Assembly (NCBI RefSeq): GCF_900106745.1
Contig: NZ_FNNV01000021.1
Location: 38,086-102,085, forward strand
Direction of reading: 5' to 3'
Length of the DNA stretch: 64,000 nucleotides
From: Paenibacillus sp. CF384
Lineage (GTDB): Bacteria; Bacillota; Bacilli; Paenibacillales; Paenibacillaceae
Both the position numbers and the translations under genes were made by a program. The notes beneath the pieces are model-generated. The model was not told where the DNA came from. It saw only the letters and a program-made list of their open reading frames with translations, and searched no databases. Within the stretch, counting starts at the first letter, position 1. The number at the start of each line of letters is the position of its first letter. Positions 52,455-62,041 of the stretch are shown piece after piece.

Positions 52455-53636
52455 ATGAAACTTCGTAACCGGGCAATGACGTTTGGTTTGACTGCCATTC
52501 TTGCTTCAGTCATGGTGCTCACTGGCTGCAGCAGCAAGAACAACGAAGATAAGACATCAACCTCTACTAACGCGTCTAAGACAGAAGATTCAGATTCAAA
52601 CACTACGACAAGCGCGAACGCGACAACTACGGAAACTAAAACGAAAGCTCCTCGCGTCGCGTTTGTTTACATCGGACCGCCCGGGGATGGCGGCTGGACG
52701 TTTCAGCATGATCAAGGGCGTAAGTATATGGAGGAGCAGACAGGCATTAAAGCTGACACGGTAGAGAATGTACCGGAGAGCGCGGATGCGGAACGAATCA
52801 TTACGGAGCTGGCGCAGAATCACGATATTATTTTTACCACAAGCTTCGGTTATATGGATTATACCTTGAACGTGGCGAAGAAATTTCCGAAGGTCATCTT
52901 CGAACATACGGCTGGTTACAAAACAGCTGACAACATGGGTACTTATTTCGGTAAAAATTTCGAAGCCAGTTACCTAGCAGGCATTGCGGCAGGTAAAGTG
53001 ACGAAAAAGAATCATCTCGGATATGTAGGTGCTTTTCCGATTCCTGAAGTTATTTATAATATCAACGCGTTTGCATTAGGAGCTCTGAGCGTGAATCCGG
53101 ATATTAAAGTCGATGTCGTATGGTCCAACACGTGGTTTGACCCGAATACGGAGCGCCAAGCAGCGATTAGTTTGCTGGACAAAGGTGCGGATGTATTGAT
53201 GGCCTATCAGGATTCACCTGCTACCGTTCAAGCGGCGGCTGAACGTGGTGCGTTCGCAGGAGGTAATGACTCGGATATGAGCAAATATGCACCGGACGCG
53301 TATTTGACCAACCCCGTCTGGAACTGGGGTCCGTATTACACCGGTATCGTGAAAGCCGTGCAGGACGGAACGTGGAAGAACGAACAATTTATGGGCTCGA
53401 TGGCAGATGGGATGGTCGATCTCGCACCGCTTGGAGCGAAGGTTCCGGATGACGTGAAGAAGATGGTTGAGGATGCGAAGGCGAAGGTTCTGGACGGATC
53501 ACTTCAAGTGTTTACCGGTCCGATTGTTGATGCAAGCGGAGTAGAGAAGCTGAAAGCCGGCGAAACGATGAGTTTGGATACCATTCTGACCATGAATTGG
53601 TTCGTCAAAGGAGTCGAAGGTACCATTCCGAAGTAA
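52455..53636 (+). CDS. BMP-family substrate-binding lipoprotein
   Basis: A 393-residue lipoprotein with signal peptide and lipobox 'VLTGC' (Cys25). A Thr/Ser/Asn-rich linker leads to a periplasmic-binding fold of the BMP family ('RVAFVYIGPPGDGGWTFQHDQGR', 'VENVPESADAERIITELAQ'), as in nucleoside importers NupN/BmpA and in purine importers. It is followed by its ATPase and two permeases. The ATG at 52455 is preceded by GGGGAGG; an earlier in-frame ATG at 52440 is not. Confidence 0.9.
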   Translation: MKLRNRAMTFGLTAILASVMVLTGCSSKNNEDKTSTSTNASKTEDSDSNTTTSANATTTETKTKAPRVAFVYIGPPGDGGWTFQHDQGRKYMEEQTGIKADTVENVPESADAERIITELAQNHDIIFTTSFGYMDYTLNVAKKFPKVIFEHTAGYKTADNMGTYFGKNFEASYLAGIAAGKVTKKNHLGYVGAFPIPEVIYNINAFALGALSVNPDIKVDVVWSNTWFDPNTERQAAISLLDKGADVLMAYQDSPATVQAAAERGAFAGGNDSDMSKYAPDAYLTNPVWNWGPYYTGIVKAVQDGTWKNEQFMGSMADGMVDLAPLGAKVPDDVKKMVEDAKAKVLDGSLQVFTGPIVDASGVEKLKAGETMSLDTILTMNWFVKGVEGTIPK

Positions 53637-53668
53637 TTCTATCGTCAATTGTCGGGAGGCGTTTCATC

Positions 53669-55216
53669 ATGCAGGAAAGCTTCTCTGTTGAAATGCGAGG
53701 CATAGTGAAGCGCTTCGAAAGCGTGATCGCGTGCGACGAGGTGAACTTTCGGGCTAGCGCAGGTGAGGTTCACGCGCTGCTAGGGGAGAACGGGGCTGGC
53801 AAGAGCACCTTGATGTGCATGCTCTCGGGGGTGTACCAGCCGACCGGCGGCGCCATCTATCTTCGCGGCGAGCAGGTGAAAATTCGTTCGCCGAAGGATG
53901 CCTTGAAGCAAGGTATCGGTATGGTTTTTCAAAGCTTCCGACTTGTTCCGACATTGACGGCTGCCGAGAACATCGTGCTAGGCGAGCCATCCTCCATCTG
54001 GCGAGGTACCGGTTGGATGAAGAAGAAGCAGGAAGAGATTGAAGCCATTGCGACGAAGTTTGGTCTCGCGATCCATGTCGATCGTCCGATCTGGCAGCTC
54101 TCCGTAGGGGAGCAGCAGCGCGTTGAAATTATGAAAACCTTATATCGCGGAGCGGATATCATCGTCTTGGATGAGCCGACATCCGTGCTCACGCCGGGCG
54201 AGGCGGAGCTCCTCTTCCAGACGCTCGAAGCGATGAAGAAGGAAGGCAAGACCGTCATTATGACGACGCATAAGCTGGGTGAAGTGATGCAAGCCTCTGA
54301 TCGAATCTCCGTCATGCGCAAAGGCAAGATGGTCGTCACGATGGAAACCGGCGAAACGAATGAACGAGATTTAGCGAAGCTGATGGTTGGTAAAGCGATC
54401 ATCGAAATGCCGCATCACTCAGCCATGAATGCGCGCGGGGAGCTGCTGCTCTCCGCGCAAGAGCTTGAAGTGATCGCCGATCATGGCCGCGTGGCGTGCA
54501 AGGACCTGTCGCTTCATGTACACCACGGAGAAATCGTTGGTATCGCAGGTGTCGCAGGCAATGGACAGAAAGAACTGGCTGAAGTGCTGACAGGACTTCG
54601 CCATCCGACTCGAGGCTCCATCCGTATGGCAGGCAAGGATATGCGTTCCGCTTCCGTGAGAGATTTCATCGAGGCCGGCATTGCGCATATTCCCGAGAAC
54701 AGGATGCGCAGCGGATTGGCGGGAAGCTTGGGGGCTGCGGATAATCTGTTATTGAAGTCCTATCGTTCCGGTAAACGGACGAGTCTTGGATTTCTGCGGA
54801 TGAAACGCAATATGGCCTGGTCGCAGCAGCTTATCGAGCAATTCGATGTAAGAATGCCTTCTGTGGATACGCCCGTCAGCCGGCTCTCCGGCGGCAATCA
54901 GCAGAAACTCCTGTTCGCACGGGAAATTCATCAGTCTCCGAAGCTGATGATTGCCGTTCATCCGACGCAAGGCTTGGATATAGGGGCTGCAAGCAGCGTG
55001 CACCGGTTATTGTTTCAGCTTCGCAATTCAGGTGGAGGCGTACTTCTAATCTCAGAGGACCTCGATGAGGTGCTTCGTCTGTCTGACCGTATTCTTGTCA
55101 TAAGCCGAGGAGGAATTGTTGGGGAAATGAAGCGGGAGGAAGCTACGCGAGAGCAGATCGGTCTCTATATGGCAGGAGTCCGAGATGAGAGCGGTGAAGG
55201 GGAGGAAGTGATATGA
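53669..55216 (+). CDS. ABC transporter ATP-binding protein (BMP-associated, two NBDs)
   Basis: A 515-residue ATPase with two fused cassettes. The first has Walker A 'GENGAGKST' (about 43-51), LSVGEQQ and 'IIVLDEPTSVLTP'; the second has 'GVAGNGQKEL' in place of Walker A (as in RbsA/NupO-type proteins) and 'LSGGNQQKLLFAREI'. It drives the purine nucleoside/base importer. ATG at 53669 is used, behind GGGAGG. It overlaps the following permease gene by 4 bp. Confidence 0.9.
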   Translation: MQESFSVEMRGIVKRFESVIACDEVNFRASAGEVHALLGENGAGKSTLMCMLSGVYQPTGGAIYLRGEQVKIRSPKDALKQGIGMVFQSFRLVPTLTAAENIVLGEPSSIWRGTGWMKKKQEEIEAIATKFGLAIHVDRPIWQLSVGEQQRVEIMKTLYRGADIIVLDEPTSVLTPGEAELLFQTLEAMKKEGKTVIMTTHKLGEVMQASDRISVMRKGKMVVTMETGETNERDLAKLMVGKAIIEMPHHSAMNARGELLLSAQELEVIADHGRVACKDLSLHVHHGEIVGIAGVAGNGQKELAEVLTGLRHPTRGSIRMAGKDMRSASVRDFIEAGIAHIPENRMRSGLAGSLGAADNLLLKSYRSGKRTSLGFLRMKRNMAWSQQLIEQFDVRMPSVDTPVSRLSGGNQQKLLFAREIHQSPKLMIAVHPTQGLDIGAASSVHRLLFQLRNSGGGVLLISEDLDEVLRLSDRILVISRGGIVGEMKREEATREQIGLYMAGVRDESGEGEEVI

Positions 55217-56328
55217 ACGACCATCCCGTTACCGGTCATACATTGTCGCAGCAGGTTGAAGCAAAGCGCAGGTTTCCTCTCCGGCTAGAAGTGGAACCGG
55301 GAGGAGATTCGGTCCGGAATCCGTGGTGGGTCGTCCTTGTTTCCATCATGCTGGCACTGATCGTGTCAGGCATCTTCATTGCCATGAATGGGATGAACCC
55401 GCTCATCGTATATAAGAAGATGGTGACCGGTGCATTTGGCACCTCGTATGGCCTATCGGAAACGCTTGTTAAAGCGATACCGCTCCTCCTGTGCGGGATC
55501 GGCGTTTCCATCGCTTATCGGATCTCGTTCTGGAACATTGGTGCAGAAGGACAGTTTGCAGCGGGCGCTATTGCGGCGACTGCAGTCACGGTTTATTTTC
55601 CGACATTGCCGATGTACTTCTCTATTCCTTTAATGGCCCTATTCGGCATACTAGCCGGTGGATTATGGGGCTTGCTCACGGCGCTGCCGCGCATTTTCTT
55701 TCGTGTCAACGAGCTGATTACGTCTTTGATGCTGAATTATGTTGCTCTGCTCGCACTGGATTACGTGGTATTCGGCCCTTGGCGTGATCCGGAAGGCTTC
55801 AACTTCCCCGGCACGCCAATATTCACCGCCGCACAAACATTGCCCGTACTCGGCAGCACGCGACTCCATGCCGGACTAATTATCGGACTCATCGCAGTGG
55901 CACTATACGCCGTTACCATTCGCTATACGAAATGGGGGTATGAGCTTCGGGTGATCGGTGCTAACCCGGAAGCGGCCAGGCATGCGGGAATTCCGCTGCG
56001 CAAACATATCCTGCTTGTCATGCTGATTAGCGGCGGCTTAGCCGGCATTGCCGGGATGAGCGAGGTGTCAGGCGTTACGCATCGACTCATGTACGGCATT
56101 TCACCGGGATACGGGTATACAGCGATTATCGTGGCATGGCTTGCTAAACTGAACCCGCTAGGCTTGGTGTTATCTTCCGTATTGTTCGGCGGGCTGATCG
56201 TCGGCGGCTACAGCGTGCAAACCATCGGCCTGCCGTCATCTATTTCGAATATGCTGCAAGGCGCAATCTTATTTTTTCTCATAGCAGGGGGCTTCATTGG
56301 CCGATTGCGGCTGCGTCGAAACGTCTAA
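55213..56328 (+). CDS. ABC transporter permease (NupP-like)
   Basis: A 371-residue permease with a short N-terminal cytosolic arm and about eight to ten TM helices. The conserved stretches are 'SIAYRISFWNIGAEGQF' and 'GANPEAARHAGIP', typical of the BPD_transp_2 family (NupP, YufP). The second half of the predicted channel is the next gene. Overlap with the ATPase suggests translational coupling. Confidence 0.9.
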   Translation: MNDHPVTGHTLSQQVEAKRRFPLRLEVEPGGDSVRNPWWVVLVSIMLALIVSGIFIAMNGMNPLIVYKKMVTGAFGTSYGLSETLVKAIPLLLCGIGVSIAYRISFWNIGAEGQFAAGAIAATAVTVYFPTLPMYFSIPLMALFGILAGGLWGLLTALPRIFFRVNELITSLMLNYVALLALDYVVFGPWRDPEGFNFPGTPIFTAAQTLPVLGSTRLHAGLIIGLIAVALYAVTIRYTKWGYELRVIGANPEAARHAGIPLRKHILLVMLISGGLAGIAGMSEVSGVTHRLMYGISPGYGYTAIIVAWLAKLNPLGLVLSSVLFGGLIVGGYSVQTIGLPSSISNMLQGAILFFLIAGGFIGRLRLRRNV

Positions 56329-56346
56329 CGGGGGAGTGCCACGCCT

Positions 56347-57276
56347 ATGGATACCGTAGTACAGCTGATACAGGTCGCCATTTCCTCCGGTACGCCGCTC
56401 CTGATTGCAGCGCTTGGAGGCATTCTGATTGAACGCTCCGGCATCATTCAGCTTGGAGCGGAAGGATTGATGCTGCTCGGCGCTGTGATGGCAGGGCTGA
56501 CCTATTTGCATACCGCAAATCTGGCACTCACCATGCTGGCTGTCATCGGGATTAGCGCTGTGCTTGGATTGCTGCATGCGGCTTTTACGATTTCGCTGCG
56601 AACGAACCAAATCGTGACCGGACTTGCGCTGACGTTATTCGGTTCAGGACTAAGCGCTTATCTGGGCAAAGGAATCAGCGGTATTCCCATTGCACATGCC
56701 ATCCCTGTGGTTCGTTTGACTTGGCTTACTCAAGTGCCGGTGATCGGTGATATTTTTGCTCGGATGGACTTGTTCACTTGGCTTAGTTTCCTGCTAGTTA
56801 TCGCGATGCATGTATATATCTATCGTACCTCTTGGGGCTTGCATCTGCGTGCAATGGGCGACAGTCCGGCGACAGCGGATGTGATGGGGATCCGCGTATA
56901 TGCATTCCGCTACGGTTGCGTGATCGCGGGCTCGATGCTGATCGGGATTGCCGGTGCCGACCTGCTGCTTGTATATACCCCGACCTGGACGGAGGGAATG
57001 ACGGCTGGACGAGGCTGGATCGCCGTTGCGCTCATTATATTTGCCAGATGGAACCCCATTCGTGCGTTATTCTGCGCGTATTTCTTCGGCTTGCTTAGTA
57101 CGATCGGCTTTAGACTTCAGCTCATTGGCGTTGAAATCCCCTCTTATTTTCTGAAAATGATCCCATATCTCGTCACCATTCTCGTCCTTATGGCATTAGG
57201 GTGGCGTAACCGCAACAAACCGTCCGGTGCACCTGAAGCGCTGGGCAACCCTTATTATCGGGAACAACGATTCTGA
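56347..57276 (+). CDS. ABC transporter permease (NupQ-like)
   Basis: A 309-residue BPD_transp_2 permease with about eight TM helices, paired with NupP-like. It shows 'ALGGILIERSGIIQLGAEGLMLLGA' and 'AMGDSPATADVMGIRVYAFR'. It follows its partner by 18 bp with GGGGGAG before the ATG. The complete BMP-ATPase-permease-permease importer lies inside the purine operon, so it likely imports purine bases or nucleosides. Confidence 0.9.
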   Translation: MDTVVQLIQVAISSGTPLLIAALGGILIERSGIIQLGAEGLMLLGAVMAGLTYLHTANLALTMLAVIGISAVLGLLHAAFTISLRTNQIVTGLALTLFGSGLSAYLGKGISGIPIAHAIPVVRLTWLTQVPVIGDIFARMDLFTWLSFLLVIAMHVYIYRTSWGLHLRAMGDSPATADVMGIRVYAFRYGCVIAGSMLIGIAGADLLLVYTPTWTEGMTAGRGWIAVALIIFARWNPIRALFCAYFFGLLSTIGFRLQLIGVEIPSYFLKMIPYLVTILVLMALGWRNRNKPSGAPEALGNPYYREQRF

Positions 57277-57312
57277 TTCGATTGTTCGTTTGGGTAAGGA
57301 GGTGATCGAACG

Positions 57313-58227
57313 ATGAGCATTACAGGCAATGAGGGCTGGCAAGACCCCCCGTCGGTCTGGCATCCGATAGACGCGGCGGAAGCTTGGCGATTGAAGCAGA
57401 GCTATGGCGATGAAGCGACGTATATCTCCGGCGGCACTTGGCTCTCCGCGCAGTGGGAGAATGGAGCAGCCAAACCTAAGCATCTGATCGATCTAAGTTG
57501 CATTTCCGGGATGAAAGGGATCACTTTCAGCTCGAAAGAAACGACAATCGGCGCGTTAACCGCCTTAACGACGCTTCGGCGAGACCCATTTCTAAGCGAA
57601 CATTACAGGAGCATCGTCGATGCAGTGACCGGCATCGCCGCACCGTCGATCCGGAATGCGGCAACAATCGGAGGGAATATCGCTTGCAGAACCGGAGACA
57701 TCCTCCCGGCGCTAATGATCAGTGAAGCCGAGCTGCTCTGGCATGATGGACGCAGTGTGCAGCGTGAACCGCTTATCCAGTGGCTCGAACGTGTAAGCGA
57801 AGGGACGTCGCCGCAGGGACGAATACTGACGCAGGTGAAACTGCAGCTGCCGGAGGCGAACCCGCTTGTGCGGAGATTGGAAGTCTATCAGAAGATTGGC
57901 AGACGCGAGGCGTTTACTCCATCTGTCGTGACGGCAGCTTATACCAGCGACATCGATACAATTAGCGGGGAGATCGGCCGTATACGGATCGCCGTTGGCG
58001 GGGGGCAGACCGTTCCGCATCGTCTGCATGGCGCAGAGAAGCTGCTGCTCAATGCCGTGATGAGCCCCGAGCTGATGGAGAAGCTGTATGAGCAAGTCGT
58101 GCTTGAGGCGCAGCTCATAGGCGATGCATTCGTGTCTGCGGCGTACCGGAAACGAACGGCTGCAGGGCTTATCTCGGCGTTATTGTGGCAGCAATGGCAG
58201 AACGCAGGAAAGATGGGAGGGCGATGA
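57313..58227 (+). CDS. pucC: Xanthine dehydrogenase, FAD-binding subunit
   Basis: A 304-residue FAD subunit. The FAD loop is 'EATYISGGTWL', and 'ITGIAAPSIRNAATIGGNIACRTGDILPAL' matches the second FAD/PPi segment of xanthine dehydrogenases. It transfers electrons from the iron-sulfur subunit to NAD+ or another acceptor. The ATG at 57313 has AAGGAGGTGATCG upstream. It overlaps pucD by 4 bp (ATGA). Confidence 0.9.
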   Translation: MSITGNEGWQDPPSVWHPIDAAEAWRLKQSYGDEATYISGGTWLSAQWENGAAKPKHLIDLSCISGMKGITFSSKETTIGALTALTTLRRDPFLSEHYRSIVDAVTGIAAPSIRNAATIGGNIACRTGDILPALMISEAELLWHDGRSVQREPLIQWLERVSEGTSPQGRILTQVKLQLPEANPLVRRLEVYQKIGRREAFTPSVVTAAYTSDIDTISGEIGRIRIAVGGGQTVPHRLHGAEKLLLNAVMSPELMEKLYEQVVLEAQLIGDAFVSAAYRKRTAAGLISALLWQQWQNAGKMGGR

Positions 58228-60530
58228 GCATGCTGCTTAACCGAAGCTCCGGCAAGGAGCGGTGGCGAGTCAGGCCCGACGGTCCTGACAAAGTGACTGG
58301 CAAGCTTGCCTATCTCACGGATCGGACAACGCCCGGCATGCTGTTCGGACGCGTGCTTCGCAGCCCTTATCCGCATGCGCGTATTCTAGCGATTCGTACC
58401 GAACGAGCCAAACAGCTGCCTGGCGTGCATGCCGTGCTGACGCATGCGGATATCCCAGGTTTGAATGGGTACGGGATTGCGATTCAAGATCAACCTGTCC
58501 TGTGCTGGGACAGAGTCCGCTATGTCGGGGATACGGTTGCCTGTGTTGCGGCAGAGTCGGCGCTTCTTGCAGAACAGGCTTTGGCTTTGATTGAGGTCGA
58601 TTATGAAGAGCTGCCGATTATGGACAGTCCTTCGAAGGCGATGGCGGCAGATGCGGTGAAGCTGCATCCGAAGGGGAATATATTGCATCAAACCGAATTT
58701 GCTCGCGGAGATATCGGGGAAGGGTTCGCGAACTGCGTTCACATCGTGGAGGAGACCTACATTTCCCCTCGTCAGATGCATACGTACATGGAAACCGAAG
58801 GCGGCTTGTTCGTTCCGGAAGCGGATGGACGGCTGACGGTTCACTCCCCGACCCAGCATGGGTTTATGGATCGCTTGCAGCTCTCGCGCATTACGGCACT
58901 GCCGGAGACTGCCATTCGCATTTTGTCCAGTCCGATCGGGGGTTCCTTCGGCGGCAAGGATGAACTGAATGTTCAGCCGTATGGTGCTTTGCTCGCCCTC
59001 AAGACGAATCGGCCGATAAAGATACACAATTCCCGGCAAGAGTCAGTCAGAGCCGGACTTAAACGGCATCCGATGACGATTACGATGAAAACAGGTATGG
59101 ATGGGAACGGCACCATCCTCGCTCATCAAGTACTAATAACTGCGGATACCGGGCCTTATGCGACGCTTGGAGCGGAAGTGCTTCATTTTGCCACCGAGCA
59201 TGTGATTGGGCCTTACCGATATGGAACACTCGATGTACAAAGTGTCTCTGTCTACACCAATAACGGGATGTCCGGCGAGTTTCGCGGATTTGGCGGCAAT
59301 CAGGCGATATTTGCACTGGAAGGTCAGATGGATCGTTTGGCGGAAGCATGCGGGATGGAGCCTTGGGCATTCCGACTGCTCAATATGCGTAAACCCGATG
59401 ATCCGGGACCATTCGGCCATCCCATCGCACCAACGGACGGTGCCAGGCAAGTATGGGATGCGACAGCAGCTTCACCATTGTGGCAGGAAAAGCAGCAGGT
59501 GCAGCGGTTTACCTCGTCGGAACCATGGCTTCATACCGGCATAGGAGCGGCGTTCATCATGCATGGAGCGGGGCTTGGAGCCGGCATACCCGATCCCGCT
59601 GGGGGCAGACTGGTGCTCGCCGGAGATGGCGTCATTGAAGCGCATTTCGGTTACGAGGAGTGTGGGCAAGGGCTATTAGCATCGCTAGAGCTCATGCTGA
59701 TCGAACAGTTCGGCTTTGCGTCAACAGATCTGCGCCTCATTATCGGCGACACCGATGCCGTGCCGGACAGCGGATCGACGACCGCTTCCAGAGCGACAAC
59801 GATGATGTGGAAGTCGCTGCAGAAGCTGCGGTCTCCTTTCATAAGCGGACTGCTCGGCGCGGCGGCTGAATTATTGTCTCTTCCCGAGGAAGGGCTGCGC
59901 GTTGGCGAAGGCGGTATCTGGCGTAAAGGTGAAGCGAGCGAAGGCAGCGGTATTCTATTGCTGAGTTACAAAGCGTTGGCGGATGGCGCTGCCGGACGGG
60001 ACATTCGCGCCGAGACAAAATTCGCGTTTCCTACCACGACGTTTCCACGGTCAGGAGCTCATTATCTGTACACCTTTGCTGCGGTGGTCGTGAAGGTGGA
60101 GGTAAATACGCTGACAGGCCGTGTTCACGTACTAGAGCAATATCATGCTGTAGCTGCCGGTCCGGTCGTAAATCCACAAGGCTATCTGGGGCAGATCGAA
60201 GGCGGCAGCATCATGGCGCTCGGTTACGCGCTGACTGAAGAAGCACTCATGCACGAAGGGCGTTATTTGACGACGAACCTCGATAACTATTTCATTCCAA
60301 CGATCAAGGATGCTAACGGAACTGTTCATGTCGAAGCGATTGAGGAGTTGCCTGAAGGCGATGATTACGGTCCGCGAGGAGTCGGCGAAATCGGTTCGGT
60401 CGGCGTCGCGCCTGCCATACTGGCAGCCGTGCATGATGCAACCGGAAAGCGATTGAATAAGCTACCAATCGATCCATTGGAGCTGCTGGAGCGTCCGACT
60501 TTCATGGCGAAGGCGGTGATGGATCTATGA
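58224..60530 (+). CDS. pucD: Xanthine dehydrogenase, molybdopterin-binding subunit
   Basis: A 768-residue Mo-binding subunit. N-terminal 'DKVTGKLAYLTD' leads into the aldehyde-oxidase a/b domain. Mo-pterin motifs 'SPIGGSFGGKDE', 'MSGEFRGFGGNQ' and the catalytic Glu in 'PRGVGEIGSVGVAPA' are present. Together with PucC and PucE it oxidises hypoxanthine to xanthine to urate. The start ATG at 58224 overlaps the pucC stop and has GGGAGG nearby. Confidence 0.92.
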   Translation: MSMLLNRSSGKERWRVRPDGPDKVTGKLAYLTDRTTPGMLFGRVLRSPYPHARILAIRTERAKQLPGVHAVLTHADIPGLNGYGIAIQDQPVLCWDRVRYVGDTVACVAAESALLAEQALALIEVDYEELPIMDSPSKAMAADAVKLHPKGNILHQTEFARGDIGEGFANCVHIVEETYISPRQMHTYMETEGGLFVPEADGRLTVHSPTQHGFMDRLQLSRITALPETAIRILSSPIGGSFGGKDELNVQPYGALLALKTNRPIKIHNSRQESVRAGLKRHPMTITMKTGMDGNGTILAHQVLITADTGPYATLGAEVLHFATEHVIGPYRYGTLDVQSVSVYTNNGMSGEFRGFGGNQAIFALEGQMDRLAEACGMEPWAFRLLNMRKPDDPGPFGHPIAPTDGARQVWDATAASPLWQEKQQVQRFTSSEPWLHTGIGAAFIMHGAGLGAGIPDPAGGRLVLAGDGVIEAHFGYEECGQGLLASLELMLIEQFGFASTDLRLIIGDTDAVPDSGSTTASRATTMMWKSLQKLRSPFISGLLGAAAELLSLPEEGLRVGEGGIWRKGEASEGSGILLLSYKALADGAAGRDIRAETKFAFPTTTFPRSGAHYLYTFAAVVVKVEVNTLTGRVHVLEQYHAVAAGPVVNPQGYLGQIEGGSIMALGYALTEEALMHEGRYLTTNLDNYFIPTIKDANGTVHVEAIEELPEGDDYGPRGVGEIGSVGVAPAILAAVHDATGKRLNKLPIDPLELLERPTFMAKAVMDL

Positions 60531-61036
60531 AAAATGAACACGACTTACAGCAGTGGTCCTCGCCTTCTCCGCTAAGCTGCACCGTTAATGGCGAAGAAAT
60601 ACAGTTGAACGTGCCCGAGAGTAAACGGTTGTTGGCCATCCTTCGAGAAGACTTAGAGCTCTCCGGTACGAAAATATCATGCGAAATCGGGCGCTGCGGC
60701 GCTTGCATGGTGATGGTGGACGGCAAAGCGGTCAACGCCTGCCTGACGATGGCTTACCAATGCAGCGGGAAGGACATCACGACGATTGAAGGTATAGAGG
60801 GCCGTGAAGGGCTGCATCCGGTCCAGCAAGCTTTTCTCGACGAAGGCGGCTACCAATGTGGGTATTGCACGCCTGGGATGATTGTTTCGGTAACCGCTAT
60901 GCTGCTGGAACAGCCGAACCCGACGCTTGAAGAGGTTGAGGAGGCGCTGTCCGGCAACTTATGCCGGTGTACGGGCTATGGGGGAATTATCCGTGCAGTG
61001 CACAGGGTGATTGAACAAGGGAGGGCTCAGCCATGA
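60527..61036 (+). CDS. pucE: Xanthine dehydrogenase, 2Fe-2S subunit
   Basis: A 169-residue iron-sulfur subunit with two [2Fe-2S] clusters: the plant-ferredoxin type 'SCEIGRCGACMVMVDGKAVNAC' and the helical type 'QCGYCTPGMI' plus 'LCRCTGYGG'. All eight Cys ligands are present. It carries electrons from the Mo centre to FAD. It starts within the stop of pucD (ATGA). Confidence 0.93.
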   Translation: MKNEHDLQQWSSPSPLSCTVNGEEIQLNVPESKRLLAILREDLELSGTKISCEIGRCGACMVMVDGKAVNACLTMAYQCSGKDITTIEGIEGREGLHPVQQAFLDEGGYQCGYCTPGMIVSVTAMLLEQPNPTLEEVEEALSGNLCRCTGYGGIIRAVHRVIEQGRAQP

Positions 61037-61518
61037 ATGAGAAGGAACGGCATTTGTATTATTTGCGCAAAAGCATCGAGGTGTCCAAGCAGGCATTGGC
61101 TTCGGGCAATACGCCGTTTGGCGCGATCTTGGTCGATTCGTCCGGCACGATCGTTCTGGAGCAGGGCAATGTGGAGGTGACTACAGGCAGCTGTGCCGGT
61201 CATGCGGAGACGACGCTCATGGTGAACGCTTCCCGAACCTTCTCCAAGCAGCAGCTATGGCAGTTCACACTTTACACTTCCGTAGAGCCCTGTGCCATGT
61301 GCGCAGGCGCAATCTATTGGGGGAATGTGGGCACGGTCGTATATGGCATCTCGGAGAAAAGACTGTCGGAGCTCACCGGAGAAGATGAACGGAATTTAAC
61401 GTTGAATTTGCCTTGCAGAGACGTCTTTGCCTGCGGTCGCAAGCCGATCGAAGTCATTGGACCATTCCCGGAAATCGATGCGGAGACGGCTTCCGTACAT
61501 GCGGGGTACTGGACATGA
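61033..61518 (+). CDS. guaD: Guanine deaminase
   Basis: A 161-residue CMP/dCMP deaminase-fold enzyme. The zinc and catalytic motifs are 'CAGHAETTLM' (His-Ala-Glu) and 'SVEPCAMCAGAIYWG' (Pro-Cys-x2-Cys). It converts guanine to xanthine, the entry point of this pathway. The size matches GuaD of Bacillus subtilis (156). It overlaps pucE by 4 bp. Confidence 0.92.
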   Translation: MNEKERHLYYLRKSIEVSKQALASGNTPFGAILVDSSGTIVLEQGNVEVTTGSCAGHAETTLMVNASRTFSKQQLWQFTLYTSVEPCAMCAGAIYWGNVGTVVYGISEKRLSELTGEDERNLTLNLPCRDVFACGRKPIEVIGPFPEIDAETASVHAGYWT

Positions 61519-62015
61519 GCATAAGTTTATGGCAGCTGAATACGCTCAGTAAAGAGATGTTTGTGGGTCAAATCGGAGGTGTGTTTGAGCATTCGCCGTG
61601 GATTGCGGAGAAGGCTTGGGAAGCAAGGCCTTTTCATTCCGTGAATGAGCTGCATGAAGCGATGCTGGACGTAGTGCGACAAGCGCCGGAAGATCAAGTG
61701 ACCGAGCTGCTGCGAGCACATCCGGATTTGGCAGCTCGCATGACGATGACGTCTTACTCCTCTGCCGAGCAGCAAGGGGCAGGGCTGCATGAACTGTCTC
61801 CGGACGAGTATAAGCGATTTGCCCAGTTAAATGCGGCTTACACCACTCAATTCGGATTTCCTTTCATCATGGCGGTACGTGGAAGAACAAAGGCCGATTT
61901 ACTTGCGGCGATGCAAGAGCGACTGCAGCACTCTACCGTACAGGAGCGCAGACAAGCACTGCTGGAAATTCAGCGGATCACCCAACTCCGTCTGATGGAT
62001 GTAATCGAAGAATAA
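61515..62015 (+). CDS. uraD: OHCU decarboxylase
   Basis: A 166-residue 2-oxo-4-hydroxy-4-carboxy-5-ureidoimidazoline decarboxylase. The motif 'RAHPDLAAR' holds the catalytic His, and 'QFGFPFIMAVRG' is conserved. It finishes the conversion of urate to S-allantoin. In Bacillus subtilis this domain is fused to uricase in PucL; here the two are separate genes. ATG at 61515 overlaps the guaD stop, so it is coupled. Confidence 0.9.
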   Translation: MSISLWQLNTLSKEMFVGQIGGVFEHSPWIAEKAWEARPFHSVNELHEAMLDVVRQAPEDQVTELLRAHPDLAARMTMTSYSSAEQQGAGLHELSPDEYKRFAQLNAAYTTQFGFPFIMAVRGRTKADLLAAMQERLQHSTVQERRQALLEIQRITQLRLMDVIEE

Positions 62016-62041
62016 GTCTTGAGGTGAAAGGATGATGCAGG